Source: Pyropia yezoensis (taxonomy: Eukaryota > Rhodophyta > Bangiophyceae > Bangiales > Bangiaceae). From it: DNA of 64,000 nt. Both the position numbers and the translations under genes were made by a program. The notes below the pieces were generated by a model. It was not told the origin of the DNA. It ran no database searches and worked only from the letters and a program-made list of their open reading frames with translations. The stretch is taken from positions 17,407,346 through 17,471,345 of the forward strand of contig CM020618.1 of assembly GCA_009829735.1 (NCBI GenBank), read 5' to 3'. Numbering within the stretch: the stretch's first letter is position 1; each line of letters begins with the position of its first letter. Positions 32,275 through 42,172 of the stretch are shown one piece after another.

Positions 32275-33702
32275 AGTGTGTCGGCGGCCCCCCCCTTCCG
32301 CATCCGTCGAGGGCGGGGCCTCCCCGTAGCGGCAGCGTCAGAGCGGCGGCAAGCCGCCCCTGCCCACCTCCTCTGCCTGCCGTGGCCGTGCGCCAAGTGC
32401 ACACTATACCTAGCGGGGGGGGGGTGCGCCAGCCGCCAGTGGGGGTGTGGGGGGGGGTCCGTCCCTCCCGGGGTCGGCGGCGCCTGGAGCGGGGCGCCCC
32501 GCAGCCGTCGGTTCGGGGGGCGCCCGCGCCCCCCGTCGAACCGTCGTCGCGTCACGGTGCCGGGCACACAAGGGGTGTGGATACGGCGGCGGCTGCGAAG
32601 CGGCCAAAGGCGACAGCAGATTGCATCAACGGCCAGATTTTCGTCGTCATAGGAGACGCCTGTGAGAGGGGGGGGGGGGGTCAGGGTCAGGGTCAGGTGG
32701 GTGGCGGGGTCTGCGGCTGGTGGCGGGCTGCTCGCGGGGGGGCAGGGTGCGAGCGCTGTGCCGATTGGTCGAGGCTGGTGTGCATATTCGCACCCATTTC
32801 GACAATGGACCGCCGGGGTTGGGCGCGCGCGCGCACCGTCGCCTGCGGCTGGTGGCGGGCTGCTCGCGGGGGGGCAGGGTGCGAGCGCTGTGCCGATTGG
32901 TCGAGGCTGGTGTGCATACTCGCACCCATTTCGACAATGGACCGCCGGGGTCGGGCGCGCGCGCGCACCGTCGCCCGCGGGCCCCAGCTGGGTGTGGAAT
33001 ATCTCACCAGGCTGCCAAACAAACGCCAGGCGACACCCCGCCTCGCAGCACAGGAAATTGGTCTCGCTGGTTCCCTCGAGTGTACTTGACTGTGCATGAT
33101 CGACAAGTTGACAACAACATTTCTGTTCCGCCTTGAGGGACAGATTGGCAGGTAATTGAACACTTGAGATCCGTGAGTCACTGCTGGCCCGTGACGTCAT
33201 GCACAACGACCTCGTGACGTGGCCGGCACTCGACGTCCAGCTACTGTAATACGGGAACGTCCTACACACTGTACGTACTGTAGCCCTACGATGTGTGGCC
33301 CGCGTTCCCGCTCCCGAGAGCGCCAGGCCCACTGCCTGTGAGTCTGGTTGCAAACCCCTCCCGATGAGCAGTGGACACACGGCGGTACGACCTCTGTTTC
33401 TGTCAGTGCAAAGCCGGTCCACCACAACGGCAAACGGGCATTCCACCATGGACACGTACCTAGATATCCCCACGCGAGCGGGGCCGTGGGACGCACACGG
33501 CCCCCCGTTTTTTCCTCACGGGTGGTGCGGCAGGTTGGGGCCAGGCGGGGTATGTAGCCCTCATGAGAGTGGGCGGCTGGGCCTGGGGGGTGGATCATCC
33601 ACAGCCCACCCCCCCCCCCCCCCCCCCCTCCTCGCGGCTTGTGGTGTGCACCGCCGCTGCGTCCGCCGCGCACGGCTGCTGCGCCACTGGCGTCCGCGCG
33701 CC
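31326..33702. other. Divergent intergenic region with extreme G/C runs
   Basis: Long C or G homopolymers (31 C at 32244-32274; about 22 G near 31969-31991; shorter runs at 31370, 31548-31570, 31798-31810) and a two-copy 132-bp repeat (32711-32974). 33080-33300 is GC-poorer and may hold the start region of the acyltransferase gene. Open frames on both strands through 32.1-33.4 kb are mutually overlapping and have no recognisable domain. Confidence 0.5.
32711..32974. repeat. Two-copy tandem repeat, 132 bp
   Basis: Units 32711-32842 and 32843-32974 start CTGCGGCTGGTGGCGGGCTG and differ at only a few positions (for example catattcgc/catactcgc and ggggttgg/ggggtcgg). Each unit ends in a CGCGCGCGC tract. 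The near identity implies a recent duplication or ongoing homogenisation. Confidence 0.95.
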
Positions 33703-36342
33703 ATGGCGAGCCGTCAGCGCCAGTCAGGCGCTCGTGCCGCCGCGGCCGCCGGCTGGCCCCGCCGCCCCCCAGCCCCGCCGCCCCCACCGCTGTCACTGGG
33801 ACGGACGGCGCCCCGCGGGTCAGTCCCCCCAGCCTACCACCGCCTCCCTGTCGTCCCCCCAAACGCCATCGCCCCGGCCGCACCTCCTCCCCCGCCCCTC
33901 CCCGCCCTCCAGTTCTCCGCTGTAGCGCAGGTCCCCCGCCCCGTCAGCCCCCCCCCGTGTGCGACCGCCGTGGCCACCATGGAGGATGGGGCCCTTCCCG
34001 TGGCCCCCTCCTCCCCCCCCCCGCCCTCGTCCCCCGCCCCCCTCCCGTACCAACCCCACCTGGATGGTCTTAGGTGCGCCGCGCTGCTGCTGGTCCTCGC
34101 CTTTCACTTTAAGGTGCCCGCCGCAGAGGGCGGCTACGTGGGTGTCGACGTATTTCTGGTCCTCTCTGGCTACCTGATGACCCGCACCATCCGGGGCGCC
34201 CAGGCGGCGGGCACCTTTCACCTGCCCACCTGGTACGCCTCTCGCTTTTGGCGCCTCTACCCTGCCGCGCTGGCCACGTCGGCGGCCGCTGTGGCGGCCG
34301 CCGCCATCCTCTTTCCGCCCGCCCTGGCCGTGCGGGCGGGGGCGGCCGCCGCGGCCGCCGCGGGGCTGGTTGCCAACGTCTACTACTGGCGGCAGGATGG
34401 GTACTTTGACGTGGTGTCGGCGGCCAAGCCGCTCCTCCACATGTGGTCCCTGTCGCTGGAGGAACAGTTTTACGCCCTCTACCCCGCCGCGCTGGTGCTG
34501 CTATCCCGGCCGTGGCGGTCGCGTCGGACAGCAGATGGGCCCCGGGTGGGCGGGGGGGCGCCCGTGGGGGGGGGCGCCGCTTCTGCGGGCGGCAGGGGCG
34601 GCGGCGGCGGAGTGGGCGTCCCCAGCGGCCGCCCCGGCTCGCCAACCTCAACGGTGGTGGTGGTGGGGGTGGTATCGGCCGTGTCCCTCGTGCTGGCCCA
34701 CCTCCCCGTGCTGCGGCCGACGGCTGCCGGCCTGGTGGGGTCGTCGGCCGCCTTTTTCCTCCTCCCCGCGCGGGTGTGGGAGTTTGGGGCGGGCGCGGTG
34801 GTGGCGGTGCTGCTCCCGACGGGCCTGCCCCCTGGCTGGCTGTCGGACGCGGCTGCCGCCGCTGGGGTGGCGGCGGTGGCGGGCACCGCCGCGGCACTCC
34901 GCGGTGGCGGCGGCCCCCACCCCGTGTCGGCGGCGGCGCCGGCTGTGGCTGGCGCGGCCGCCCTCATCGCGTCGCCCGCGTCGGTGGTGGCGCGGCGGGT
35001 GCTGGGCAGCCCGGTCGCCCGCGCGGTAGGCCGCCTCTCCTACGCCGCCTACCTCGTCCACTGGCCCGTCTACGTATTTGGCTCGTACGTGGCGACGGCC
35101 ACACGGGCGGCGTGGGTGGTCCACCCGGCGACCATGGCCGCCGCCACCGCCGCTGGCGCCGCCGCCCTGCACTGGGGGGTGGAGGCGCCGGCGCGGCGGG
35201 TGCCCAAGGGCGACGCCCCCGCCGCGCGGCGGCGGCGGCTGTGGATGGCCGCGGGCGCCGCCGTGACGGCCAGCCTGGTGGGCGGCTGCCTGTCCACCGA
35301 CGGGTGGGCGGCGGCCAAGGCGGCGGGGAAGGGGCTCACGATGCAGCAGGGGCGCGCCGCGATGCGGGCGGGGTGTGTGGACCTGCCGTATGGGCCGGGG
35401 GAGGCGGGCAAGCTGTCGGGCTGGTACACCGTTGGGTGCATCGTGTCCCCCGGGGAGGGGGTGGCGGCGGCGATTGCCGCCAACGCCACCCTCTCCCGGC
35501 TGCCCCCAGTGGACGCGGCGGTGGTGGGGAACAGCTTTGCGCGGCACCTGCTGGGCGGCCTGGCCGCCGCCGCCGCCCCCGGCCAGGTGGTGCTCGTGTC
35601 CTACCGCGGCGGCTGCACCTTTTCCACCCTCCGCCGCTTTGACCGGGTGGCCGCCAAGCAGGCCCCCGGCTGCCGCCCGTTTGTCGCGTCCCAGTGGGCG
35701 CTGCTGCGCCGCCTGCCGGCCCGCACCACCGTCCTGGTCGTCAATGATTGGACAACGTCCCGGGGGTTTCTCCACTCGGTGGCGGCGGCGGCCGAGATCG
35801 TCGCCGCCCTCCGGTCCATGCGCCTGACCCCGGTGGTGGTGGGCGCGCCGCCCGCCATGGCGCACCCAGACAAGGACTACCTGTTCCCCTGCTACAACTT
35901 TGGCCGGTACGTCCTGTGGCCGTCGTGGCTACGCTGGCCAGGGGGGGCGGCGGCGGCCGGCACGACCGGCGGCGCCGCGTCCAGCCTGTGCCCCCGCACC
36001 TACCACCCCCGCCCCGAGGCGCTGGCCGCCCACACCCACCTTGTCGCGGCGGCGGCGGCTCCCCGCAACGCCACCACCGCCCCGGGCTTTCCGTACGTTG
36101 ACCTGGTCGGCGCCGCGTGTGACCGCAGCGCGGCGGCGGCGGCGGCGGCGGTGCCGTCCCCCCCCGCGTCGGCCGACCTGACCTGCCCGGTTGGGGAGGT
36201 GGACCCGGCTAGCGGCGCGTACGTCCTCTACTATGAGCCGGATGGGTACCACATGACCGCGTACGGCTCGGCCGTGACGGCGGCGCCGCTGCGGCAGGTG
36301 CTGGCGGCCGCCACCCGCCAGCCGGCGGCTGCGGGGGGGTAG
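33703..36342 (+). CDS. OafA/YrhL-type membrane acyltransferase with SGNH domain
   Basis: Predicted membrane O-acyltransferase acting on glycans, of a family common in bacteria. 879 residues from ATG 33703; ATG 33979, with a strong gccaccATGG context, lies right before the domain and is a real alternative. Core motifs: LDGLRCAALLLVLAFHF (catalytic His), GGYVGVDVFLVLSGYLMTRT, RFWRLYPAAL, HMWSLSLEEQFYALYPAAL, and about ten Ala/Val-rich membrane helices to about 35250. The C-terminal SGNH hydrolase-like domain starts at VDAAVVGNSFARHLLGG (Ser block), and has VNDWTTSRGF, the Cys-containing FPCYNFGRYVLWPSW, and DGYHMTAYGSA (His block). It is intronless and fully open. In red algae it could acylate sulfated cell-wall galactans, but that is a guess. 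Confidence 0.85.
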   Translation: MASRQRQSGARAAAAAGWPRRPPAPPPPPLSLGRTAPRGSVPPAYHRLPVVPPNAIAPAAPPPPPLPALQFSAVAQVPRPVSPPPCATAVATMEDGALPVAPSSPPPPSSPAPLPYQPHLDGLRCAALLLVLAFHFKVPAAEGGYVGVDVFLVLSGYLMTRTIRGAQAAGTFHLPTWYASRFWRLYPAALATSAAAVAAAAILFPPALAVRAGAAAAAAAGLVANVYYWRQDGYFDVVSAAKPLLHMWSLSLEEQFYALYPAALVLLSRPWRSRRTADGPRVGGGAPVGGGAASAGGRGGGGGVGVPSGRPGSPTSTVVVVGVVSAVSLVLAHLPVLRPTAAGLVGSSAAFFLLPARVWEFGAGAVVAVLLPTGLPPGWLSDAAAAAGVAAVAGTAAALRGGGGPHPVSAAAPAVAGAAALIASPASVVARRVLGSPVARAVGRLSYAAYLVHWPVYVFGSYVATATRAAWVVHPATMAAATAAGAAALHWGVEAPARRVPKGDAPAARRRRLWMAAGAAVTASLVGGCLSTDGWAAAKAAGKGLTMQQGRAAMRAGCVDLPYGPGEAGKLSGWYTVGCIVSPGEGVAAAIAANATLSRLPPVDAAVVGNSFARHLLGGLAAAAAPGQVVLVSYRGGCTFSTLRRFDRVAAKQAPGCRPFVASQWALLRRLPARTTVLVVNDWTTSRGFLHSVAAAAEIVAALRSMRLTPVVVGAPPAMAHPDKDYLFPCYNFGRYVLWPSWLRWPGGAAAAGTTGGAASSLCPRTYHPRPEALAAHTHLVAAAAAPRNATTAPGFPYVDLVGAACDRSAAAAAAAVPSPPASADLTCPVGEVDPASGAYVLYYEPDGYHMTAYGSAVTAAPLRQVLAAATRQPAAAGG

Positions 36343-37668
36343 GGATGCGGGTAGGGTGGAAAACTGGGAGGGGAAGGGTGGGGTCGGGCGGGCGGGCGGG
36401 CGGTCGGTCTACCCGGTGACGTGGAGGGGCGTGGCGTGGGGGGGGGCAGGGCGGGAAGGGATCCATACGCTGCACGCGCTGGGGCGCCTAGGGACACGCC
36501 CAGTAGCGCTTGGGGACACAGCCAGTTGGCGCCGTACGGCGCTGGCGCTGCCAGGTCCGGGTGATCCCGGCCGACGGACGCAACCCGCGCACAAGCCCCG
36601 CCGGTGGAGTGAATGGGCGGCGGGCGGGGCGTGGCGGCCGTCGACACCGCGGCGGCAGTGGCGGCGGCGGCGGCAGCGGTGGGGTCGGCGGCCGCGAAAC
36701 GGGTGCGGCACGCCTCGCCGCCGCCACTGCCGCCGCCACGCCCAGCGGAGAGGCCCCGTCGTTGACGCGACAACAGCAGCGTTGGCGTCCGTAGCCGCTG
36801 AGACTGCCGCCGCCACCGCCGCGGTCGCCGCCGCGGCCGCCGCCGCGGCGCTCGCGGCGGTTCACGGTGGGTGCCGCCACCACCAGCACGGTGCCGCCGT
36901 GGCTCGCCGCCTCCGCCTCTGTTGCCGCCACTACCGCCGGCTAGTCGCCACCACCGCCGGCTAGTCGCCACCACCGCTCGACCGCTGTCGCTCGCGAGAG
37001 CGAGTCATCCACACGGGGGGGGCGGTGGGGCAGTTTGGCAGGCCGCTTTTTTGTGCCACCCTCGCCACTGCCGCGGGAGGCGGCGGTGGGGGCCGCACGA
37101 GAAGCAGCAGCGACCAAGACGACGGCCAAGACGACAGCGGGAACTACTTGGGTGATTTTAATTCGGTTCGCTACCCGAATTTTCCTCCGGTCCTTGACGA
37201 TCAGCTGTTCGAGTTTGAATATTTGAACAGGGGTCGTTGTCCACGGGCCCACGTTGCGACTCCACCCTCACCTACCCTCTCCCGGGAAGGCGCGGGCGCA
37301 GACTCGATGGCACGACGGGTCGGTGGGGGAGCGTGCGACGCGTGTGGGACGCGGGGAACGGTCCCACCGCCCCTTAGGCCTGTCGGCTCGTCTGCTTCCT
37401 CTCCTCTCAGGTTGTGGTGTCGTACCCTTTCCCTTCGTCGCACTTTGAATCATCCGTCCTGTTAACGGGGCCAACTTTTTTGCCCACCCCGGCCCGTCCC
37501 CCTCCCCGCTGCTGATTGCCGCCGCCTTCCACTGTCGCCTCTTTCTCACCCTCTTCCTTTCCCTCTCTCCACCCCTCTTTGTTTCCACCTTCGTACCCTT
37601 GCCCCCCCCCTCTACCCTTCACTCCTCCGGACCTTTCGCCCGTTGCCTTCACCCCCCCCCCCACCACC
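36343..37668. other. Intergenic, GC-rich then mixed; short tandem repeat at 36936-36972
   Basis: No coding frame with recognisable content. ACCGCCGGCTAGTCGCCACC-like units repeat two to three times around 36936-36980. 37450-37668 is a pyrimidine-rich leader directly before the NUF2 ATG. Confidence 0.5.
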
Positions 37669-39078
37669 ATGAGCTACGCCTCTGGCGGCGGAGGCCGCGG
37701 CGGGGAGCCCCCTCCCACGCCCGCTACCCCCGGGACGACCAAGTTCTCCTGCCCCTCCTTGTCAGCCGCGGAAATCGAGGAGGGCATCAAGAACATGGGC
37801 TTCCACTTTGCCATTGCAGACCTCAAAAAGCCCACCGCCGCCGCCGTTCGCCCCGCCCTGGCCAAGATTGTCGACTACTTCCTCCACCTGGGCCCCGCTG
37901 AGCTGGCCACACCCGCCTTTGGCACGACCGACCACATGGCCGCCCCGTCGCTGCACGAAGAGTCGGTGGGGCTCATCAACCTGGCGTCGGCAACGGGCAA
38001 GGTGGCCAAGGCGTCGGGTATCGACGACTTTCTCCTCACCGACATCCTCGAGCCCGACGTGCGGCGGCTGCGGGCCATCTTCTCGGCGGTCATCAACTAC
38101 GCGCGCTTCCACCGGACACGGATGGAAAAGTGTGACGAGGTCGCTGCCGCGTCAGCTGTCCTGCGCGGCCGCCGTGCAGACGTGGCCGCCCGCCTCGACG
38201 CGGACCGCGCGCGCCTGGCCGCCGCCGTGGCTGCCCGCGATGCCGAGGCGCCCGAGCTCGCCGCCCTTCAACCGCAGCTCGAATCTACCCTCTCAGCCCT
38301 GGCAGCGGCTAAGGCAGAGCAGGCGCGCCTGCAAGACGCCAAGGTGGCGGCTAAGCAACGGCACCTCGATACCAATGCCGCGACGGCGCGCCTGGAGATG
38401 CTAACCTCTGACCGAGCGGCGACCGTCGCTGCCCTGTCGGCGCAAGTGGTGGGGAGCCCCGCCCGGGCGCTGGCCGAACTCGACGCCATGGCCGCTGAGC
38501 TGGCTTCCCGCCGCTCCGCCGCGGCCGTCACCGAGAGCACCGTCCGGGGGTTGGAGGCGACGGCGTCGGCGCTCACTGCTGCCGCCGAATCGGTGCGGCC
38601 GCTGCTGCCCGCCGCTGCCGCCGCGGCCGACAGGAAGGCCCGCGCGGAGCGTGTCGAGGCGGACGAGGTGGCCGCGTCGGCCAAGGTGGAGGCGGGCAAC
38701 GCGGCGGCCGCGCAGGCAGCCGAGGAGCTGGCCGACGCGCGCAACGCGGCGGCGCGCCTCCGCGAGCGCCTCGGCCGCATCCGTGGGGACGCTGCCGCAC
38801 ACGCGGCGGCGACGGCAGAGGAGGTGGCGGCCGCCACCGCGGCGGTGGCCGACGCGGACCGCGCCCGCGATGAAGCGGTGGCGCAGGCAGCCGCAACGGA
38901 CGCGGCGACAGCCGTGGCCGTGGAGGCGAGCGCTGAGCGGCTGCAAGTGATCCACGCCGCGCTCGTGGCAGTGGCCGACGCCCTCGAGGCGGCGGGGGGG
39001 GCGGCTGGGCGGTACCGAGAAGGGCTGGCGGCGGTCATGACAGTGCCGTCCATGGCCGACGAGGCACACGCAGTGTGA
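37669..39078 (+). CDS. NUF2: Kinetochore protein NUF2
   Basis: Subunit of the NDC80 complex that couples kinetochores to spindle microtubules. 469 residues from ATG 37669 (caccaccATGAGC). The N-terminal calponin-homology-like domain is clear: FSCPSLSAAEIEEGIKNMGF, ADLKKPTAAAVRPALAKIVD, GIDDFLLTDILEPDVRRLRA, IFSAVINYARFHRTRMEK; the LxP-xxRR-xxxSaxINfxRF order is diagnostic of NUF2. From about residue 155 to the end it is a long heptad-rich, Ala/Glu/Arg coiled coil, the partner surface for NDC80. Length matches NUF2 of other eukaryotes (about 440-480). Intronless. The high Ala content of the coil reflects the GC bias. Confidence 0.88.
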   Translation: MSYASGGGGRGGEPPPTPATPGTTKFSCPSLSAAEIEEGIKNMGFHFAIADLKKPTAAAVRPALAKIVDYFLHLGPAELATPAFGTTDHMAAPSLHEESVGLINLASATGKVAKASGIDDFLLTDILEPDVRRLRAIFSAVINYARFHRTRMEKCDEVAAASAVLRGRRADVAARLDADRARLAAAVAARDAEAPELAALQPQLESTLSALAAAKAEQARLQDAKVAAKQRHLDTNAATARLEMLTSDRAATVAALSAQVVGSPARALAELDAMAAELASRRSAAAVTESTVRGLEATASALTAAAESVRPLLPAAAAAADRKARAERVEADEVAASAKVEAGNAAAAQAAEELADARNAAARLRERLGRIRGDAAAHAAATAEEVAAATAAVADADRARDEAVAQAAATDAATAVAVEASAERLQVIHAALVAVADALEAAGGAAGRYREGLAAVMTVPSMADEAHAV

Positions 39079-39478
39079 ATGAGGAGATGGGGCTCACGGC
39101 CGGGAAGGAACTATCTGCCTGAGCCCTACAGAATGGTGGGGACGGACGGCAGCGATGGACTCATGGCCTTCTGCTCTTTGCCGCCCGCCACCGCATCCAT
39201 AGTTTTTTTGTACATACAGACAAAACGAGCGCGAAACAGATGCGGGGTATCTATATATATCTCGCTTCCTATTTGTGTATGGGATGAGATTCGAATTGGG
39301 TATGGACGCGCAGATCTCGGCTCGAGGTCAACGAGTCTACGTCCACGCCCGAAACACCGCGCCATCGCCTTAGCCGTCGCGGGCAGCGTCTTCCCACCCG
39401 GCGCGCTCCCCCACGCTCAGCGGACCTGCATTTCTCTCGCTCTTCCCCCCCACCGCTGGCCGCTCTTTGCCACTCGCC
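39079..39478. other. Intergenic, GC-poorer
   Basis: Contains a small TATATATATC tract at about 39252-39262 that could serve as a TATA-like element for the downstream gene; otherwise nothing. Confidence 0.4.
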
Positions 39479-40231
39479 ATGGAGCTGTCGATGGCCTTCC
39501 TAGCCGCCGCCCCCGTCGCCACAAGCGCAGCCGGCCGCCCACGGGCGGCTTGCCGGTCGACCTTCACCCCTCCCCCTCCTGCTGCCATGCCAGCCGCCCT
39601 TCCCTCGAGCCGCCGGGCCGCGCCCCCCGCCATGGCCGCTGACGCGCCGTCCCCCGCGCTGGCCTCCCTCCCCCTCTATCCGTTCATTGATCCCGACACG
39701 GGGATGATCCCCTACCCTGACCCGTCCGCCAAGACGGGCGTGTACGCCATCTACGGCCCCGATGGCATCGTCCTCTACCTGGGCAAGTCCCGCGACATCC
39801 ACAACTCCCTCCGCATGCACCTGGGCCGCCGCCCCGCCGACTGCTGTGCCTACCGCTCCCTCCCGCTACCGCGGCCGTCGCGCACAGCTTTTGACACCAT
39901 CCTCGCCGCGTGGGCGGCGGAGGTGGGGGGTAATCCCCCCGGGAATGACGGCGGGGACGAGCAGGCCCGGTGGGAAAAGCCCATTGACGTGCGATGGGCA
40001 GGCAGTGGGGTGTCCCTGACCGCCGCCGAGCAGGAGGCACTGGACGACTGTGTGCTGGCGGCGGACGCGGCCAAGGTTTTGAAGAAGGTTTGCCGCCGCG
40101 TGCAGGGAGAGGTTGAGGCGGTTCTCAAGGCGCGGGGCTCCAAGGAGCCCATGAAGTGGGCTCCCAAGCTCAAGGAAAAGGGGCTGCTGGATGTGGGGAG
40201 CCTCAAGCTCGCGATTCCAGAGACGCTTTAA
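39479..40231 (+). CDS. GIY-YIG domain protein, probably plastid-targeted
   Basis: 250 residues from ATG 39479. The first 55 residues are an Ala/Pro/Arg/Ser leader with no acidic residue before position 56, typical of plastid import. The GIY-YIG core follows: TGVYAIYGPDGIVLYLGKSR, with GVY replacing GIY and YLG replacing YIG, then DIHNSLRMHLGRRP containing the expected arginine. FDTILAAWAAEVGGN and a helical C-terminus (EQEALDDCVLAADAAKVLKK, VEAVLKARGSKEP) complete it. Bacterial and eukaryotic relatives are nucleases, but stand-alone plastid versions are poorly characterised, so activity is not assumed. Convergent with the IF-1 gene. Confidence 0.75.
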   Translation: MELSMAFLAAAPVATSAAGRPRAACRSTFTPPPPAAMPAALPSSRRAAPPAMAADAPSPALASLPLYPFIDPDTGMIPYPDPSAKTGVYAIYGPDGIVLYLGKSRDIHNSLRMHLGRRPADCCAYRSLPLPRPSRTAFDTILAAWAAEVGGNPPGNDGGDEQARWEKPIDVRWAGSGVSLTAAEQEALDDCVLAADAAKVLKKVCRRVQGEVEAVLKARGSKEPMKWAPKLKEKGLLDVGSLKLAIPETL

Positions 40232-40729
40232 AAGGGGACCGGGGGGGGGGGGGGGGACGCTGGCGGGGGCGGGGGGACACATTGGATAGCGGCAGGCATT
40301 GTTGTCGTGGTGTAAACTTTGAGTAGGTCATTGCACATGCCTTCGTGGCCGACACGACTGCACCGGCTCAGAGTGGCGTTCGAGCTGTCAATGTTCATCA
40401 AGGAGGAGGGTACGTCACCCCGCACGAGTCGGCGAGCGCCCATCGTCGCCCGCATGTGCAACGCGATTGTATACTGTACGAGCAAGACGGGGTCTGAACG
40501 ACCGCTCTGACGTTCGCCACGCGCATGACGGACTGGCCGCCCAGGCCCTGATTGACATCAAACGCAATATGAACTGCAAACACGTCATGAAGGCGCAGCC
40601 CCATCGCCCCCCAACAGCCTACAACCACGCCCCGCCCCCCCAACAGCCCATCCCCACGCCAAAACCAAGCCTCGCCCCACCAACAGCCCACATTCACGCC
40701 CCGCCCTCCCCCCCCCACCCCCCCGTCGC
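40232..40729. other. Convergent intergenic space
   Basis: G run at 40239-40256; 40600-40725 is C-rich and repeats CCAACAGCCCAC-like words. No gene. Confidence 0.5.
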
Positions 40730-41227
40730 TCACTTGTACCGGAAGACGATGCGCCCCTTGCTCAGGTCATACGGGGAAATCTCCACCCGCACAGTGTCCC
40801 CCACCAGGATACGGATGTAGTTCTTGCGGATCTTGCCGCTAATATGCGCGAGCAGCAACGCATCATTGTCCACCAGCTTGACACGGAACGTCGCATTGGG
40901 TAGCGACTCTTGGACTACCCCGTCCAGTTCAATGCAGGTCGCGTCAGAGGTGGCCGTGTTGCCGCCGGCCGTCGAGTTGGCCGCGCCGCCGCCACCGCGC
41001 TTCTTCTTCCCACCGCCCCCCTTTTTGCCCTTAGCCCGCCCAGGGCCCGCCATGGCTCGCGGGGACAGTGGGGGGGTGAAAACGCCGTAGGTGGCCGGGG
41101 GGGGGGGGGGGGGGGGGGCGACCGCCACGCCGGTGAAGGCGCTACGGCACCTGCAGGTAGTGGCTGAGGCGGGGGCAGTCGCCGCCGCAGCCGCGACGCC
41201 CGCGGGGAAGCCGCCAACAAACGCCAT
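40730..41227 (-). CDS. infA: Translation initiation factor IF-1, nuclear-encoded, plastid type
   Basis: Small OB-fold factor that occupies the ribosomal A site during bacterial-type initiation. 165 residues from ATG 41227; an upstream in-frame ATG near 41286 would add about 20 residues. The mature domain is the last 68 residues: [66 protein letters not shown], which follows the canonical IF-1 sequence closely. Before it come a transit-like leader ([20 protein letters not shown]), a proline run coded by a G run (41097-41118 on the plus strand), and a Lys/Gly-rich linker ([16 protein letters not shown]). A bacterial-type IF-1 with a leader implies import into plastid rather than cytosolic eIF1A. 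Confidence 0.9.
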   Translation of the reverse strand: MAFVGGFPAGVAAAAATAPASATTCRCRSAFTGVAVAPPPPPPPATYGVFTPPLSPRAMAGPGRAKGKKGGGGKKKRGGGGAANSTAGGNTATSDATCIELDGVVQESLPNATFRVKLVDNDALLLAHISGKIRKNYIRILVGDTVRVEISPYDLSKGRIVFRYK

Positions 41228-42172
41228 GGTGGGCCCTCGCCTCAGACCGGCGGGGATGGTGGGTTGTCCGGCACGAGCGCCGGCCATGAAGTGGAGGGAG
41301 GCAGGGAGACGAGGGGACAACAGCAACCAGCGAAGGCGGCACAGCAGCTGACAGGGGCGGCCGCAGACGGCGGTGGCGGAGGCGATGACGTGGGGGCGGG
41401 GGGGGGGGTGCGCGGGAGGGCGGGAGCAGCGAGTGTGGCGAGGTCGCGGGCGTTTGGTGGTAGAGGTGTTGGATGTGAACCGCCGGCGCCCCACGGAGAT
41501 TGGCAAGAGGTGAGGAGGGTTGCTTGCCACGTGATGGGTCGGACAGACGACGGAGGCGTCTCTCCGTAAGTACATGTGGGAGTTCTAAGAGTTGTTGAAA
41601 ATCTTTATACCAAGTCAAAATATTTAAAAATTATTTCAACTTGTATGTTTTGCCGAGCCTGAGGTGCGTGTGCCGTGGTCACTCGTGCATGCTGTGCACT
41701 GCCAGGACGATGCGGACGACTGGTCAGGCAACGGATGGGTGCGGTGCTCTTTCGCGGGTGGTTGCGCAAACCTCTCCACGTTGAGACAGATTCGCGCTGA
41801 AACGTCAGTGGCCCCCTGGCGAGTGATGCATGTACGGGGGGGGGCCAGATCACGCCCCCGCGCGCTCCTCCCGTCCCGCGCCATCGCCTCGACGGGCCTG
41901 CTCGCTTTGTCGCGCTCAAGGCGGGCCGCTCTGTCCACTTCGGCCGGCTGGGACCTGGGGCATCGGTACTCTCTGCACTCACGGGCTGAACTTTGGAGTG
42001 TGCCATTCATACAGCACCGCCAGCCCGTTTTGCGTCCAGGTAGTGTCTTCGCCGCCGTGTACCTCATTTGCTTTCTCCCCTGCCCCTTCCGTCCTCTCTC
42101 CGTTCCCCTTCCTCTCCCCCAAGCTCACCCTCTGTCTTCTTCCTTGCCCCGTCCCCCCTCATCCACCCCACT
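41228..42172. other. Divergent promoter region between IF-1 and MDHAR
   Basis: An A/T-rich pocket at 41590-41660 lies mid-way and a pyrimidine-rich leader (42060-42170) precedes the MDHAR ATG. No gene. Confidence 0.5.

Noticed and set aside
32124..33473. Minus-strand ORF of 449 codons and its plus-strand rival 32112-33089
   Set aside because: Both cover the 132-bp repeat and the 31-C run; neither has a domain and each excludes the other.
39252..39262. TATA box for the GIY-YIG gene
   Set aside because: A TATATATATC tract exists, but one short A/T word about 220 bp upstream is not enough to call a promoter.
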